NCBI GenBank assembly: GCA_050299835.1
Contig: JBNKWP010000008.1
Location: 1 to 64,000 of the forward strand
Length of the DNA stretch: 64,000 bases
DNA from: JAJDOD01 sp050299835
GTDB taxonomy: Bacteria > Pseudomonadota > Alphaproteobacteria > Rhodobacterales > Rhodobacteraceae
Direction: 5' to 3'
In this document: one piece after another, positions 41,282 to 50,581 of the stretch
Position numbering within the stretch: position 1 is the first letter of the stretch
Layout of the letters: each line of letters begins with the position of its first letter
Position numbers and translations under genes: made by a program
Notes under the pieces: generated by a model
Databases searched by the model: none
Told to the model about the DNA's origin: nothing
Seen by the model: only the letters and a program-made list of their open reading frames with translations

Positions 41282-42378
41282 CGCTTCACCTCTATTTCGG
41301 CCGCAGGTTTCTGAAAAGTTTCTTCTCCGTCCTGATGGTCTTTTTCGCCATTCTTATGCTGACCGGTCTGATCGACCAGATCCGCAGATACGGGGGCTCG
41401 GACGACGCAGGTTTCGGCACGCTGCTGCTTCTGGCGGTCTTGTCCGTACCGTCCGCGCTGTATCGCATTTTGCCACTAGTGATGATCCTCGCGACACTTG
41501 CGCTCTTTCTCAGCCTTGCAAGGTCCTCGGAACTTGTGGTGACCCGCGCCGCCGGGCGATCAGCAATGGCATGCTTAGTCGCGCCGCTCACGCTTGCCAT
41601 CATCCTGGGCGTCGCCGCTGTTGCCGCAGGCAACCCCATCGTCGCGGCGACGAAGAAGCAATACGAAGCCATGACCACCCGGCTCTCCGGCGAGGTCTCG
41701 ACCCTTTCCGTCAGCGAGGAAGGGCTTTGGCTCCGGCAAGGCTCGCGGGATGGTCAGACGGTGATCCGGGCCGAGCGGGCCAATCTGGATGGAACGACGT
41801 TTTACGGCGTCAGTTTCCTCGGTTTTTCGACCGAGGGGCGCCCGATCTACCGGATCGAGGCCGAACAGGCCGAACTCGTGGAAGGCGCGTGGAGCATCAG
41901 AAATGCCAAGGAGTGGCGTTTTGACACCGACAGCGTCATTCCGGAGGTGGACAGCTTTGAAACGGCGGCATTCAACCTGGCGTCGAACCTTACGCGCAAT
42001 CAGATCCTCGACAGTTTCGGCACGCCTTCGTCCATCCCGATCTGGGAGCTGCCCGGTTTCATTGACCGGCTGGAGGCGGCGGGTTTCTCCGCCCGCGTCC
42101 ACCGGACTTTCTTCCATATGGAACTGGCGCTGCCGATCCTGCTTGCGGCAATGGTCCTTGTCGGTGCGGGTTTCACCATGCGCCATACGCGCTTCGGGCG
42201 CACTGGCGTCATGGTTCTCGCCGCGCTTGGCCTGGGCTTCACGCTCTATTTCATCCGGAATTTCGCCGCGATCCTTGGGGAGAACGGCCAGATCCCGGTT
42301 ATACTTGCGGCCTGGGGGCCGCCCGTGGCGGCCCTGCTCCTGCCACTCGGCCTGCTATTGCACCTGGAAGACGGATAA
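41278..42378 (+). CDS. lptG: LPS export permease LptG
   Basis: A 366-residue partner permease of LptF with the same 3+3 helix layout; SSELVVTRAAGRS is the equivalent cytoplasmic coupling segment. The jellyroll domain spans about 125-250. I start at ATG 41278, which overlaps the lptF stop as ATGA; the frame is open upstream inside lptF but that part is not LptG-like. The stop overlaps the ATG of lptD by one base (TAATG). Confidence 0.92.
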   Translation: MTLHLYFGRRFLKSFFSVLMVFFAILMLTGLIDQIRRYGGSDDAGFGTLLLLAVLSVPSALYRILPLVMILATLALFLSLARSSELVVTRAAGRSAMACLVAPLTLAIILGVAAVAAGNPIVAATKKQYEAMTTRLSGEVSTLSVSEEGLWLRQGSRDGQTVIRAERANLDGTTFYGVSFLGFSTEGRPIYRIEAEQAELVEGAWSIRNAKEWRFDTDSVIPEVDSFETAAFNLASNLTRNQILDSFGTPSSIPIWELPGFIDRLEAAGFSARVHRTFFHMELALPILLAAMVLVGAGFTMRHTRFGRTGVMVLAALGLGFTLYFIRNFAAILGENGQIPVILAAWGPPVAALLLPLGLLLHLEDG

Positions 42379-44495
42379 TGCGCGGAGTTCTGGTGGCATT
42401 CGCACTGGCCGTTCTGGTCATTCTGCCTCGCGCCGCCGTGGCGCAGGACCTGGCGTCCCTTGTCGCAGACAGTATCACGGTCGATCCGTCCGGAAGTGTC
42501 ACCGCCTCCGGCAATGTCGAGGTTTTCTACCAAGGCACCCGCCTGACGGCGACGGGCATCCGTTACAGCCGCCGAGGCGACCAGCTTACGATTACCGGTC
42601 CGATCCGCATCACGGATGAGGACGGCACCGTGCTGCTTGCCAGCGAAGCCCAGCTTGACCGCGACTTGCGTAACGGCGTCCTAGTCTCGGCCCGTCTTGT
42701 TCTCGATCAGCAATTGCAACTCGCCGCCAACGAGATCGCCCGCGTCGATGATCGCTATACCCGCCTCGACCGCGTCGTCGCATCCTCTTGCGTGGTGTGC
42801 GCCAGCAACCCGACGCCTCTTTGGGAGATCCGGGCCAGCCGCGTGATACACGATGACCTTGAACGCCAGCTCTACTTTGAAAACGCCCAGTTCCGGATTG
42901 GCGGCGTTCCGGTTTTCTACTTCCCGCGCCTCCGCCTTCCGGATCCGAGCGTGCGGCGGGCAACCGGGCTCCTCATCCCTCAGATCGGGTCTTCCTCGGA
43001 CCTTGGAACCGGCCTGAAGCTGCCCTATTTCATCGCGCTCGGTGACCACGCCGACGTGACCCTGACCCCGTATCTTTCCAGTTCAACCACGACACTGGAA
43101 TTTGATTACCGGCATCTCACCAGGAACGGCAGCTATAATGTAGAAGGCGCACTCACGCATGACGATCTGTTGGATAATCGTGGCTACCTCTTTGCAACCG
43201 GAAAGTTGCAGCTCCCGCGGGGCTATACCGCCTACGGACAGGCCGAATTTGTTTCTGACAACGCCTATCTCTTCGAATACGGCTACTCCGAAAAGGACCG
43301 CCTGACCAATCAGATTGGGATTGGCCGGGTGCGAAACAAAGATCGCTTCCGCGCCTTGGTCTCCGCCTTCAAGACACTGCGCGACGATGAGATACCGATC
43401 CGGGCTACACTGCCTTCGCAGTTCATCGAAGCCGAGTATCTCCGTGAAATTCCTGACCTCTCATTCGGTGGACGGACGACGGCTTCTGTCGGATTCTACG
43501 CGCTTGAACGTCCCTCCTCGGCAGATGTCCTAGGGCGGGACGTCTCCCGTATCAGCACCGCGATCAACTGGAAGCGCGGCTGGACACTGACACCTGGCAT
43601 CATAGCCAACACCGAACTGGGTTTCCGCGCCGACGCCTACACCACGGCGCAAGACAGCAACTTTGAAAGCGGACTGGTGCGGACGGTTCCACGCGCCGCA
43701 GTCGAACTGCGCTGGCCGATGTCACGGCGCACTGGCACCGGCGCAACCGAAGTACTGGAACCGATTCTTCGCGTCGACATCTCGGATACCGGAGGCGACG
43801 TGGTGCCGCTAGAGGACAGCCGCGTCGTCGAATTCGACGAGGCTAACCTGTTCTCTCCCACCCGCTACCCCGGCTTCGACGGTGCCGAGGACGGTGTGCG
43901 CATCGCTCTTGGCGCGTCCTGGCAGCATGTCGATCCGAATGGCTGGGTACTGGACGTCGCCCTGGGCCGTGTCGCAAATCTCACCGGAAATCTCGGCTTC
44001 GGCGAGGGATCCGGCCTCGAAGGCGACCGGTCCGAATGGTTGCTTTCGGGGCGTCTTTCGGTGGGCGACGCGTTCCACATCATTTCGCGGTCGCTGTTCG
44101 ACACGGACGTTCAATTCACGCTGTCAGAAACCCGCATCGACTGGCAGTCCGACCGGTTGCGGTTTGGTACAAATTACATATTTGCCGTACCTGAACCATC
44201 CGAAGAGCGAACAGACAGCCTGTCTGAATGGAGCCTGGATGGACAATATGAAATCAACGATCGCTGGACCGCAAGTGCCGACTGGCGTTACGACTTCAAC
44301 GCCGACCGCGCCACCCGCACCGGACTGGGAATGGAGTACCGCACCGAATGCGCCGATGTCGAATTGACAGTTTCGCGTCGATTTGCCGACAGCACTAGTG
44401 TAGATCCTACAACAGAATTCCGGTTCCGGGTCTCATTGACCGGGATCGGCGGGCGCGGCACGGACACGGCCCGGCTTCACAGGTGCAGAGGATAA
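42378..44495 (+). CDS. lptD: LPS assembly outer-membrane protein LptD
   Basis: A 705-residue outer-membrane protein that inserts LPS into the outer leaflet. It has a signal peptide (cleavage after about residue 22, AAVAQ), an OstA/LptA-like periplasmic jellyroll (about 27-140, with DSITVDPSGSVTASGNVEVFYQG), then the large barrel, with FENAQFRIGGVPVFYFPRLR at the border. Cysteines in CVVCA and near the C-terminus (ECADV, HRCRG) could form the disulfides known to matter in LptD. Its place between lptG and surA supports the call. Confidence 0.93.
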   Translation: MRGVLVAFALAVLVILPRAAVAQDLASLVADSITVDPSGSVTASGNVEVFYQGTRLTATGIRYSRRGDQLTITGPIRITDEDGTVLLASEAQLDRDLRNGVLVSARLVLDQQLQLAANEIARVDDRYTRLDRVVASSCVVCASNPTPLWEIRASRVIHDDLERQLYFENAQFRIGGVPVFYFPRLRLPDPSVRRATGLLIPQIGSSSDLGTGLKLPYFIALGDHADVTLTPYLSSSTTTLEFDYRHLTRNGSYNVEGALTHDDLLDNRGYLFATGKLQLPRGYTAYGQAEFVSDNAYLFEYGYSEKDRLTNQIGIGRVRNKDRFRALVSAFKTLRDDEIPIRATLPSQFIEAEYLREIPDLSFGGRTTASVGFYALERPSSADVLGRDVSRISTAINWKRGWTLTPGIIANTELGFRADAYTTAQDSNFESGLVRTVPRAAVELRWPMSRRTGTGATEVLEPILRVDISDTGGDVVPLEDSRVVEFDEANLFSPTRYPGFDGAEDGVRIALGASWQHVDPNGWVLDVALGRVANLTGNLGFGEGSGLEGDRSEWLLSGRLSVGDAFHIISRSLFDTDVQFTLSETRIDWQSDRLRFGTNYIFAVPEPSEERTDSLSEWSLDGQYEINDRWTASADWRYDFNADRATRTGLGMEYRTECADVELTVSRRFADSTSVDPTTEFRFRVSLTGIGGRGTDTARLHRCRG

Positions 44496-44500
44496 ATGAA

Positions 44501-45715
44501 GTGCCGAAAGTTTTGTTTGTGATCACACTCCTGTTCCTGGCCGGGCTTCCGTTTGGCAGCCCCGTTGCGGCACAGGGACAATTCAGCCCTGAGATACGAG
44601 TTGGCACCTCCATCGTAACCCGATATCAGATCGACCAGCGCGCCGCCTTCCTGACCCTGCTGGGCGCGGATGGTGATATTCGCGGACTTGCCCGCGAACA
44701 GCTCATCAACGAGACCTTGCAACTGAAGGCCGCAAATGCCCAGGGGGTTCAGGTCTCACCGGAGGAAATCCGGTCCGGAATTACGGAGTTTGCAGGCCGC
44801 GCAAACCTGACCCCGGAACAATTCCTCGAAATCGTTGAGAGCCGCGGCATTTCGCCCGCCACAGTCCGCGATTTCTTCACCGCAGGCGTGGCCTGGCGCG
44901 AAACCGTCCGGGCGCGTTTCGGCGAAGAACTGCGTGCCATCGTCGATCAGGAAGACGCCCGGCGCGGCCTCGCCCTGAACGGAACCGCAGGCGGTTTGCG
45001 CATCCTTTTGTCCGAGATCGTGCTGCCCGCAGGCACCCCCGAGGACGAAAGGGCCTCCATGGCCCGCGCAAGTCAATTGACGACACTTCCCGATGAAGAA
45101 GCTTTTACCGCGGCGGCGCGTCGTTTCTCGATCACTCCTTCTGCACCGCGTGGCGGATCGCTTGACTGGCTGCCACCAGAAGAACTGCCGGACGAAATCC
45201 GTGGAACTGTTACTGCTCTGGCACCTGGCCAGATCAGCAGACCGGTCAAATTCGGTGATAGGATCGGGGTATTTCTCCTGCGGGATCGCGAAGAGGTCGC
45301 ACCCGGCGCGCCAACCGATCTGGCCCTCGATTATGCCTTGTTCACTGTCGCGGGCGGGCGAGCTGAAGCAGCCGCTGTGGCGAACCGGGTGGACGTCTGC
45401 GATGATCTCTATGGTCTGGCCAAGGGATTGCCCGCTGACAGGCTTGTTCGCGAGACCCGCCAGCGAAGCACTCTTCCGCCCGATATCCGCGCCGCCCTGG
45501 CGCCTTTGGACGAAGGTGAGACCTCACTTGCAGTGACGCGTGGCGGCAACGCGACGGTGTTGATGCTCTGCCAGATCAAGCCCGTGGGCGAAAATACCGT
45601 GGACTTGCAAATCGCGGGAAACCGGATTCTGAATACCCGACTCGGGACCGCGGCAGTCCACTATCTGGCCCAGCTTAGGGCAGAAGCCGCTATCGTCGAT
45701 CTGATCAACAACTAG
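44501..45715 (+). CDS. surA: SurA-like periplasmic chaperone/peptidyl-prolyl isomerase
   Basis: A 404-residue exported chaperone expected to help LptD and other barrel proteins fold. The signal peptide (KVLFVITLLFLAGLPFGSPVAAQ) is followed by a SurA N-terminal domain (IRVGTSIVTRYQIDQR, EQLINETLQLKAA) and one parvulin domain (about 170-265, FSITPSAPRGGSLDWLPPEEL). Only one parvulin repeat is clear. The start is GTG 44501, with AGAGGA at eight bases, rather than GTG 44483, which overlaps lptD. Confidence 0.87.
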   Translation: MPKVLFVITLLFLAGLPFGSPVAAQGQFSPEIRVGTSIVTRYQIDQRAAFLTLLGADGDIRGLAREQLINETLQLKAANAQGVQVSPEEIRSGITEFAGRANLTPEQFLEIVESRGISPATVRDFFTAGVAWRETVRARFGEELRAIVDQEDARRGLALNGTAGGLRILLSEIVLPAGTPEDERASMARASQLTTLPDEEAFTAAARRFSITPSAPRGGSLDWLPPEELPDEIRGTVTALAPGQISRPVKFGDRIGVFLLRDREEVAPGAPTDLALDYALFTVAGGRAEAAAVANRVDVCDDLYGLAKGLPADRLVRETRQRSTLPPDIRAALAPLDEGETSLAVTRGGNATVLMLCQIKPVGENTVDLQIAGNRILNTRLGTAAVHYLAQLRAEAAIVDLINN

Positions 45716-45718
45716 GTC

Positions 45719-46702
45719 ATGTCGAAGATGTCGCGCCTCCCTGTCGCCGTGACTTGCGGCGATCCTTCCGGAATCGGCATCGAGGTCGTCCTGAAAGCTT
45801 GGGAGGCGCTGAGGGACGAATTGTCGTTCTTCCTCATCGGTGATCCCGCGCACCTGCCCAAGGATGCGCCATTCGTTCTGATCGAAGATGCCAGTCAGAC
45901 AGTCGATGCCATGACGAGGGGCCTGCCAATCCTGCACCATTCCTTTCCGCAGGCAGCGGTTTCCGGGAAACCCGCGCCTGAGAATGCACGCAGTATTGTC
46001 GAGGTAATCGAACGTGGTGTCCGGCTTGTGGAATCGGGACAGGCCTCCGCGCTTTGCACTGCCCCGATCTCAAAGAAGGAACTCGTCGATTTTGCCGGGT
46101 TCCAACATCCCGGTCATACCGAATTCCTCGCCGCGCTTACCGGTGCGGATCGCCCGGTCATGATGATCGCATCCCGCGAACTGCGTGTTGTCCCGACTAC
46201 GATCCACATTCCCCTTTCTGATGTGCCTGGCGCCCTGACCGCCGGGCTGCTGGAAGACACGATCAGTATCACACATAGGGCGCTGGTCCGTGACTTCGGA
46301 CTGGCGTCGCCCCGCATCGCAGTCTCCGGTCTCAACCCGCATGCCGGCGAAGGTGGCATGTTGGGTCAGGAAGACGCTGCGGTCATCGCCCCGGTCTGCG
46401 ACCGCCTCCGCGAAGAGGGCCTGTCCATCACCGGACCATTGCCCGCCGACACGATGTTCCACCCCGAAGCCCGCGCGACCTATGACGCCGCCGTGATGAT
46501 GTATCACGATCAAGCCCTTATCCCGGCAAAGACGCTGGCCTTCGACAGCGGTGTCAATGTCACGCTCGGTCTGCCCATCATACGAACATCCCCCGACCAC
46601 GGCACAGCATTCGGTATCGCCGGCAAAGGGCTCGCATCGCCTTCCTCGATGATCGAGGCAATTCGAATGGCGCATGAGATCGGCATGGCCCGCGCCACAT
46701 GA
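45719..46702 (+). CDS. pdxA: 4-hydroxythreonine-4-phosphate dehydrogenase
   Basis: A 327-residue NAD-dependent enzyme of pyridoxal phosphate synthesis. VTCGDPSGIGIEVVLKA, PISKKELVDFAGFQHPGHTEFLA, LNPHAGEGGMLGQED and MYHDQALIPAKT hold the substrate and metal-binding residues of the family. It begins three bases after surA and shares ATGA with rsmA. The surA-pdxA-rsmA order is conserved across proteobacteria. Confidence 0.95.
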   Translation: MSKMSRLPVAVTCGDPSGIGIEVVLKAWEALRDELSFFLIGDPAHLPKDAPFVLIEDASQTVDAMTRGLPILHHSFPQAAVSGKPAPENARSIVEVIERGVRLVESGQASALCTAPISKKELVDFAGFQHPGHTEFLAALTGADRPVMMIASRELRVVPTTIHIPLSDVPGALTAGLLEDTISITHRALVRDFGLASPRIAVSGLNPHAGEGGMLGQEDAAVIAPVCDRLREEGLSITGPLPADTMFHPEARATYDAAVMMYHDQALIPAKTLAFDSGVNVTLGLPIIRTSPDHGTAFGIAGKGLASPSSMIEAIRMAHEIGMARAT

Positions 46703-47529
46703 TCGACGACCTGCCTCCGCTCCGCGACGTTATCCTGCGTCATGGTTTGCGCGCGAAGAAATCGCTCGGACAAAATTTTCTTCTCGACCTCAACCTCACT
46801 GCCAAGATCGCACGATGCGCCGGTGATCTGACCGGCGCGGATGTTCTGGAAGTCGGCCCCGGCCCCGGTGGCCTGACCCGCGGATTGCTCGCATCCGGTG
46901 CACGCAAGGTGATTGCCATCGAAAAGGACGAACGTTGCCTGCCTGCGCTTGCCGAGATCGCCGACGCATATCCCGATCGTCTGGTGATTCTCTCGGGCGA
47001 CGCGCTGGAGATCGACGTCACGCAGCACCTGACGCCCCCCATCAAGATAGCTGCCAACCTGCCTTACAACGTCGGAACAGCGCTGCTGACCCGATGGCTC
47101 GATCCGCCGGAATGGCCGCCCTTCTGGGAAAGCCTGACACTGATGTTCCAGCGTGAAGTTGCCGAGCGTATCGTCGCGAAACCCGGCAGCAAGACGTACG
47201 GACGCCTCTCGATCCTCACCGAATGGCGCGCCGAAGCGCAAATCGTCATGGACCTGCCGCCTCAGGCGTTCTCGCCCCCGCCCAAGGTCCGTTCCGCCGT
47301 CGTCCACCTAAAGGCCCGGCCCAAGCCACTCTATCCCGCCAACGCGGATGTACTGCGTGACGTGGTTGCCCAGGCGTTCCAGCAACGCCGCAAAATGATG
47401 CGCGCCAGTCTCAAAAGCATCCCCGGGATTGAAGAGGCTTTTAAGGCGGCGGAAATCGACCCGAAGTCCCGGGCCGAAACGATTGATTTGGAAAGATTTT
47501 GTGCACTCGCTCGCGCAGTCGAACGCTGA
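46699..47529 (+). CDS. rsmA: 16S rRNA (A1518/A1519) dimethyltransferase RsmA/KsgA
   Basis: A 276-residue SAM-dependent methyltransferase that dimethylates two adenines near the 3' end of 16S rRNA. KSLGQNFLLD, the SAM motif LEVGPGPGGLTRGLL and the catalytic ANLPYN are all present, and the C-terminal rRNA-binding domain is complete. It is the last gene of the lptF operon and ends one base before the convergent DUF4167 stop codon. Confidence 0.95.
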   Translation: MIDDLPPLRDVILRHGLRAKKSLGQNFLLDLNLTAKIARCAGDLTGADVLEVGPGPGGLTRGLLASGARKVIAIEKDERCLPALAEIADAYPDRLVILSGDALEIDVTQHLTPPIKIAANLPYNVGTALLTRWLDPPEWPPFWESLTLMFQREVAERIVAKPGSKTYGRLSILTEWRAEAQIVMDLPPQAFSPPPKVRSAVVHLKARPKPLYPANADVLRDVVAQAFQQRRKMMRASLKSIPGIEEAFKAAEIDPKSRAETIDLERFCALARAVER

Positions 47530-48102
47530 TTACTCCGCCGCGTCGGGCGTAACCGGCTGATCCTCCTCAACCACCTGCGGTTCCGCTTTCTTGCGGGGCT
47601 TTCGCTGGCGTGGCTGTCGGTTTTCCGGCGTTTCCACAAGCGGGCTCGCATCGTCATCGCTTGATGTGTCGATCACATCGTCATTTCGCCGCTCAGCCTG
47701 CGGCTGCTGGTCGTCCTGCTGACGTCCACCGCCTGGATTTGGCTGACTGGTGTTCTGATTGCCGTCGTTTTGCGGATTCCCGTCGTTCTGCGGGTTGTTG
47801 TTCCGCTGTTGACGGTCCTGATTGTTCTGCTGTTGCTGTGCCTGGCGCTCTGCCTGTTCCTTCTGCGCCTCAGCCAACATCCTCAGGTAATGTTCGGCAT
47901 GCTGCTGGAAGTTCTCCGTCGCAACGCGGTCATTACCCAACTGCGCGTCCCGTGCGAGTTGATTATATTTATCAATGATTTGCTGCGGCGTACCGCGCAC
48001 CTTACCCTCGGGGCCCGAGGAATCGAACACACGGTTGACGACATTGCCCATTGAGCGGTTGCGGTTGTTCTTCGACCGCGATCGTGACTTGGAAGATCTC
48101 AT
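47530..48102 (-). CDS. DUF4167 protein
   Basis: A 190-residue protein with a basic start (SSKSRSRSKNNRNR) and the folded core VFDSSGPEGKVRGTPQQIIDKYNQLARDAQLGNDRVATENFQQHAEHY typical of DUF4167. A long Gln/Asn-rich disordered region (about 85-130) and an acid/base-mixed tail follow. The family is alphaproteobacterial and of unknown function; the basic and Q/N-rich composition suggests RNA or protein assembly contacts. It sits downstream of prfA-prmC, its usual place. A 217-base gap separates it from prmC and probably carries its own promoter. Confidence 0.88.
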   Translation of the reverse strand: MRSSKSRSRSKNNRNRSMGNVVNRVFDSSGPEGKVRGTPQQIIDKYNQLARDAQLGNDRVATENFQQHAEHYLRMLAEAQKEQAERQAQQQQNNQDRQQRNNNPQNDGNPQNDGNQNTSQPNPGGGRQQDDQQPQAERRNDDVIDTSSDDDASPLVETPENRQPRQRKPRKKAEPQVVEEDQPVTPDAAE

Positions 48103-48319
48103 AAGCTTTTACAGTCCAGCCTTTGGTCTGGTGAAGCACGGTTCCTCTCAACAATAACGCGCCTTGCTGGTGCGTTCCGACCGTGCTTGGATTGGCAAGT
48201 AATCCGGGGGTGCCAGCAGCAACTCCGCCGTTTGCCCGGAAAGTGTTATCGGGTGAAACGGGCCTTGCCAAGTCATTTTTGAGGCAAAACAGGAGAATAT
48301 TCGCCGATTATGGCCGGTT

Positions 48320-49096
48320 TCAACTGTCCCGCACAACGAGCCTGCGAGCAGAAACCACACGGTCCCGTCCATCGAGATCGGGATGAACGGCCATGTCTTC
48401 AAGCCCTGCCGCTGAAAAAATGCCGCAGACCGCCTCGGATTGCGTCGGCCCGATCTCGACCAGCAGCCGCCCGCCCTCGGTCAGATGGTCCGCCGCACCC
48501 GCAGCAATGACGCGATAGGCCGAAAGCCCGTCGCCCTCATCTGTCAGGGCCTTCCTCGGCTCATGGTCCCGCACCTCCGGCGACAACCCAGCCATCTCAT
48601 CCGCCGCGATATATGGCGGGTTCGACACGATCAGGTCGTACCGCCCCCCCACATCCGCAAACCAGTCCGAGACCGGCAGCACCAGCCGGTCGTCCACACC
48701 GGCCATCGCGGCATTCTCGCCGGCGATCAAAAGCGCCTTGTCCGAAAGATCGGTACCCACGCCACGTGCCTCGGGTCGCTCGACCAATAGGGAAATCACA
48801 ATGCAACCTGAACCGGTGCCGAGATCCAGAACCTTGGTGAACGGGACCTTCAGCGCCTCATGAACGAGCGATTCCGTCTCCGGACGCGGATCGAGCACAT
48901 CGGGCGTCACCCGAAACCGCCCGGTCCAGAAATCGCGATAGCCCGACAGATGCGAAAATGGTTCACGCGCCGTGCGTCGTTGGACCAGCGATGAAAACTC
49001 CTCGCCTGTCTCCTCTGCCAGCCGCCAGAGCCTGCGCGCTTCCCCGCCGTCGACACCGGCTCGACGCAGCATTATGGCAGCGTCCGCAAGCGTCAC
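48320..49096 (-). CDS. prmC: Release factor glutamine methyltransferase
   Basis: A 258-residue methyltransferase that N5-methylates the GGQ glutamine of release factors. VLDLGTGSGCIVISLL is the SAM motif and IVSNPPYIAADE the NPPY catalytic motif. The start is GTG 49096, supported by GGGAG six bases upstream. A 22-codon frame links it to prfA by overlaps at both ends. Its partner prfA, whose product it modifies, lies directly upstream. Confidence 0.92.
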   Translation of the reverse strand: MTLADAAIMLRRAGVDGGEARRLWRLAEETGEEFSSLVQRRTAREPFSHLSGYRDFWTGRFRVTPDVLDPRPETESLVHEALKVPFTKVLDLGTGSGCIVISLLVERPEARGVGTDLSDKALLIAGENAAMAGVDDRLVLPVSDWFADVGGRYDLIVSNPPYIAADEMAGLSPEVRDHEPRKALTDEGDGLSAYRVIAAGAADHLTEGGRLLVEIGPTQSEAVCGIFSAAGLEDMAVHPDLDGRDRVVSARRLVVRDS

Positions 49097-49161
49097 GCGA
49101 AACTCCCGACTTCATCGAAGAGTTCGCCTCGAAGAATTCGAATTCCCAGTGCGCCGCTCAT
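49093..49161 (-). CDS. 22-codon mini-ORF bridging prfA and prmC
   Basis: The frame MSGALGIRILRGELFDEVGS plus FA begins in the prfA stop (ATGA, 49158-49161) and ends in the prmC start (GTGA, 49093-49096), so ribosomes could pass from prfA to prmC by two reinitiation steps. The peptide matches nothing I know. It may only be a coupling leader or chance. Confidence 0.4.
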   Translation of the reverse strand: MSGALGIRILRGELFDEVGSFA

Positions 49162-50213
49162 AACCCCTGCTCCGCCATCCGTTCCGCCTGGTCCGCAGCA
49201 ATCAAAGCATCAATCGTCTCGTCGAGATCCCCCGCCATAATCTCTCCCAGCCGGTAAAGTGTCAGCCCGATCCGGTGATCCGTCATCCGGCCTTGCGGGA
49301 AATTATAGGTCCTGATCCGTTCCGACCGGTCGCCCGATCCCACCTGGGCCTTGCGATCCGCCGCGCGTTCATCCGCTGCCCGCTGACGTTCCATGTCGAA
49401 GAGCTTGGCGCGAAGATGCGCCATCGCAATTGCCCGGTTCTGGTGCTGGGACTTCTCCGAAGACGTCACCACAATGCCCGTCGGAATATGGGTGATCCTG
49501 ACCGCCGAGTCGGTCGTGTTCACATGCTGACCGCCCGCGCCGCTGGCCCGCATCGTATCAATCCGGATGTCGTTAGCCGGGATGTCGATATCGACCTCCT
49601 CCGCCTCGGGAAGCACCGCCACCGTCGCCGCCGAGGTGTGGATACGCCCGCCCGACTCCGTCTCCGGCACACGCTGCACCCTGTGGACACCGCTTTCGAA
49701 CTTCAGCCGCGCAAAAACCCCCTCGCCCGAGACATTGGCGATCACTTCCTTGATCCCGCCAAGTTCGGTCTCGGCCCGCTCGATCACGTTGAATTTCCAT
49801 CCCCGAGCCTCGGCGTAACGCTGATACATACGCAGAAGGTCACCTGCGAAAAGCGCCGCCTCCTCGCCCCCGGTTCCGGGCCGGATCTCGATGATCGCGG
49901 GCCGCGCATCCGCGGCATCCTTCGGCAAAAGCGCCAGCCTGAGCTTGTGTTCCGCTTCAGGGATCGAAGTCTTCAGTTCCTCCAGTTCCTCCTCCGCCAG
50001 CGCCTTCATCTCCGGGTCAGCCAGCATCGCTTCAGCCTGTCCGCGCGCATCCAGCATCGTGGTATAGGCCTCGATCTCCGCCACCACCGGCTTCAGTTCG
50101 GAATATTCCCGCGCCAGATCCGCGATTTCATGCGCTTCCGCCCCCCCGGCCATCTTGGCCTCAAGGAACTGAAAGCGTTCGCGGATCTGAGCAAGTGTGT
50201 CGAGAGGAACCAT
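49158..50213 (-). CDS. prfA: Peptide chain release factor 1
   Basis: A 351-residue class I release factor for UAA and UAG. The GGQ loop is RASGAGGQHVNTTDSAVRITH, and the codon-recognition region follows the acidic motif RPGTGGEEAALFAGDLLRMY, as in RF1. Length is normal. It heads the prfA-prmC unit; start ATG 50213. Confidence 0.96.
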   Translation of the reverse strand: MVPLDTLAQIRERFQFLEAKMAGGAEAHEIADLAREYSELKPVVAEIEAYTTMLDARGQAEAMLADPEMKALAEEELEELKTSIPEAEHKLRLALLPKDAADARPAIIEIRPGTGGEEAALFAGDLLRMYQRYAEARGWKFNVIERAETELGGIKEVIANVSGEGVFARLKFESGVHRVQRVPETESGGRIHTSAATVAVLPEAEEVDIDIPANDIRIDTMRASGAGGQHVNTTDSAVRITHIPTGIVVTSSEKSQHQNRAIAMAHLRAKLFDMERQRAADERAADRKAQVGSGDRSERIRTYNFPQGRMTDHRIGLTLYRLGEIMAGDLDETIDALIAADQAERMAEQGL

Positions 50214-50293
50214 GCTCTCCTCTCTCCGATTGCCCCGGTGCCGTCAAGCATGAGGCGTCTAGGAAAAGGGAGAGGACGTGCTAGACTTGCACC

Positions 50294-50581
50294 ATGCAGC
50301 GCTTGACCACAGTGCTTGTTCTTCTGGCGTCGCCAGCTTTGGCTGACGAGGCGCGTCCGACCGGCCGGGTCATCGACTGTTATTGCACCGACACGCAGGG
50401 TTTGCGGGTCGAACTCGGGGAAACGATCTGCCTTGTGGTGGATGGTCGTGCCTTCATTGCCCGGTGCGACATGTCCCAGAATGTTCCGATGTGGCGCGAC
50501 ACGGGCGACGGTTGCATTTCCTCGTCCTTGAAACCGTCGCTATCGGAGCGTCTGATCCAGCTCTCCCAGCCACCGGTCTAG
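50294..50581 (+). CDS. Small exported cysteine-rich protein
   Basis: A 95-residue protein with a signal peptide (LTTVLVLLASPALADE) and a mature part holding five cysteines: C-Y-C after VID, then in ETIC, ARC and DGC. The spacing suggests disulfide bonds in the periplasm. I recognise no named family. Its last 42 bases overlap the convergent DUF1499 gene. Start ATG 50294. Confidence 0.7.
   Translation: MQRLTTVLVLLASPALADEARPTGRVIDCYCTDTQGLRVELGETICLVVDGRAFIARCDMSQNVPMWRDTGDGCISSSLKPSLSERLIQLSQPPV

Noticed and set aside
49275..50306. 343-codon plus-strand frame across prfA
   Set aside because: Antisense to RF1; product is Arg/His-rich without pattern.
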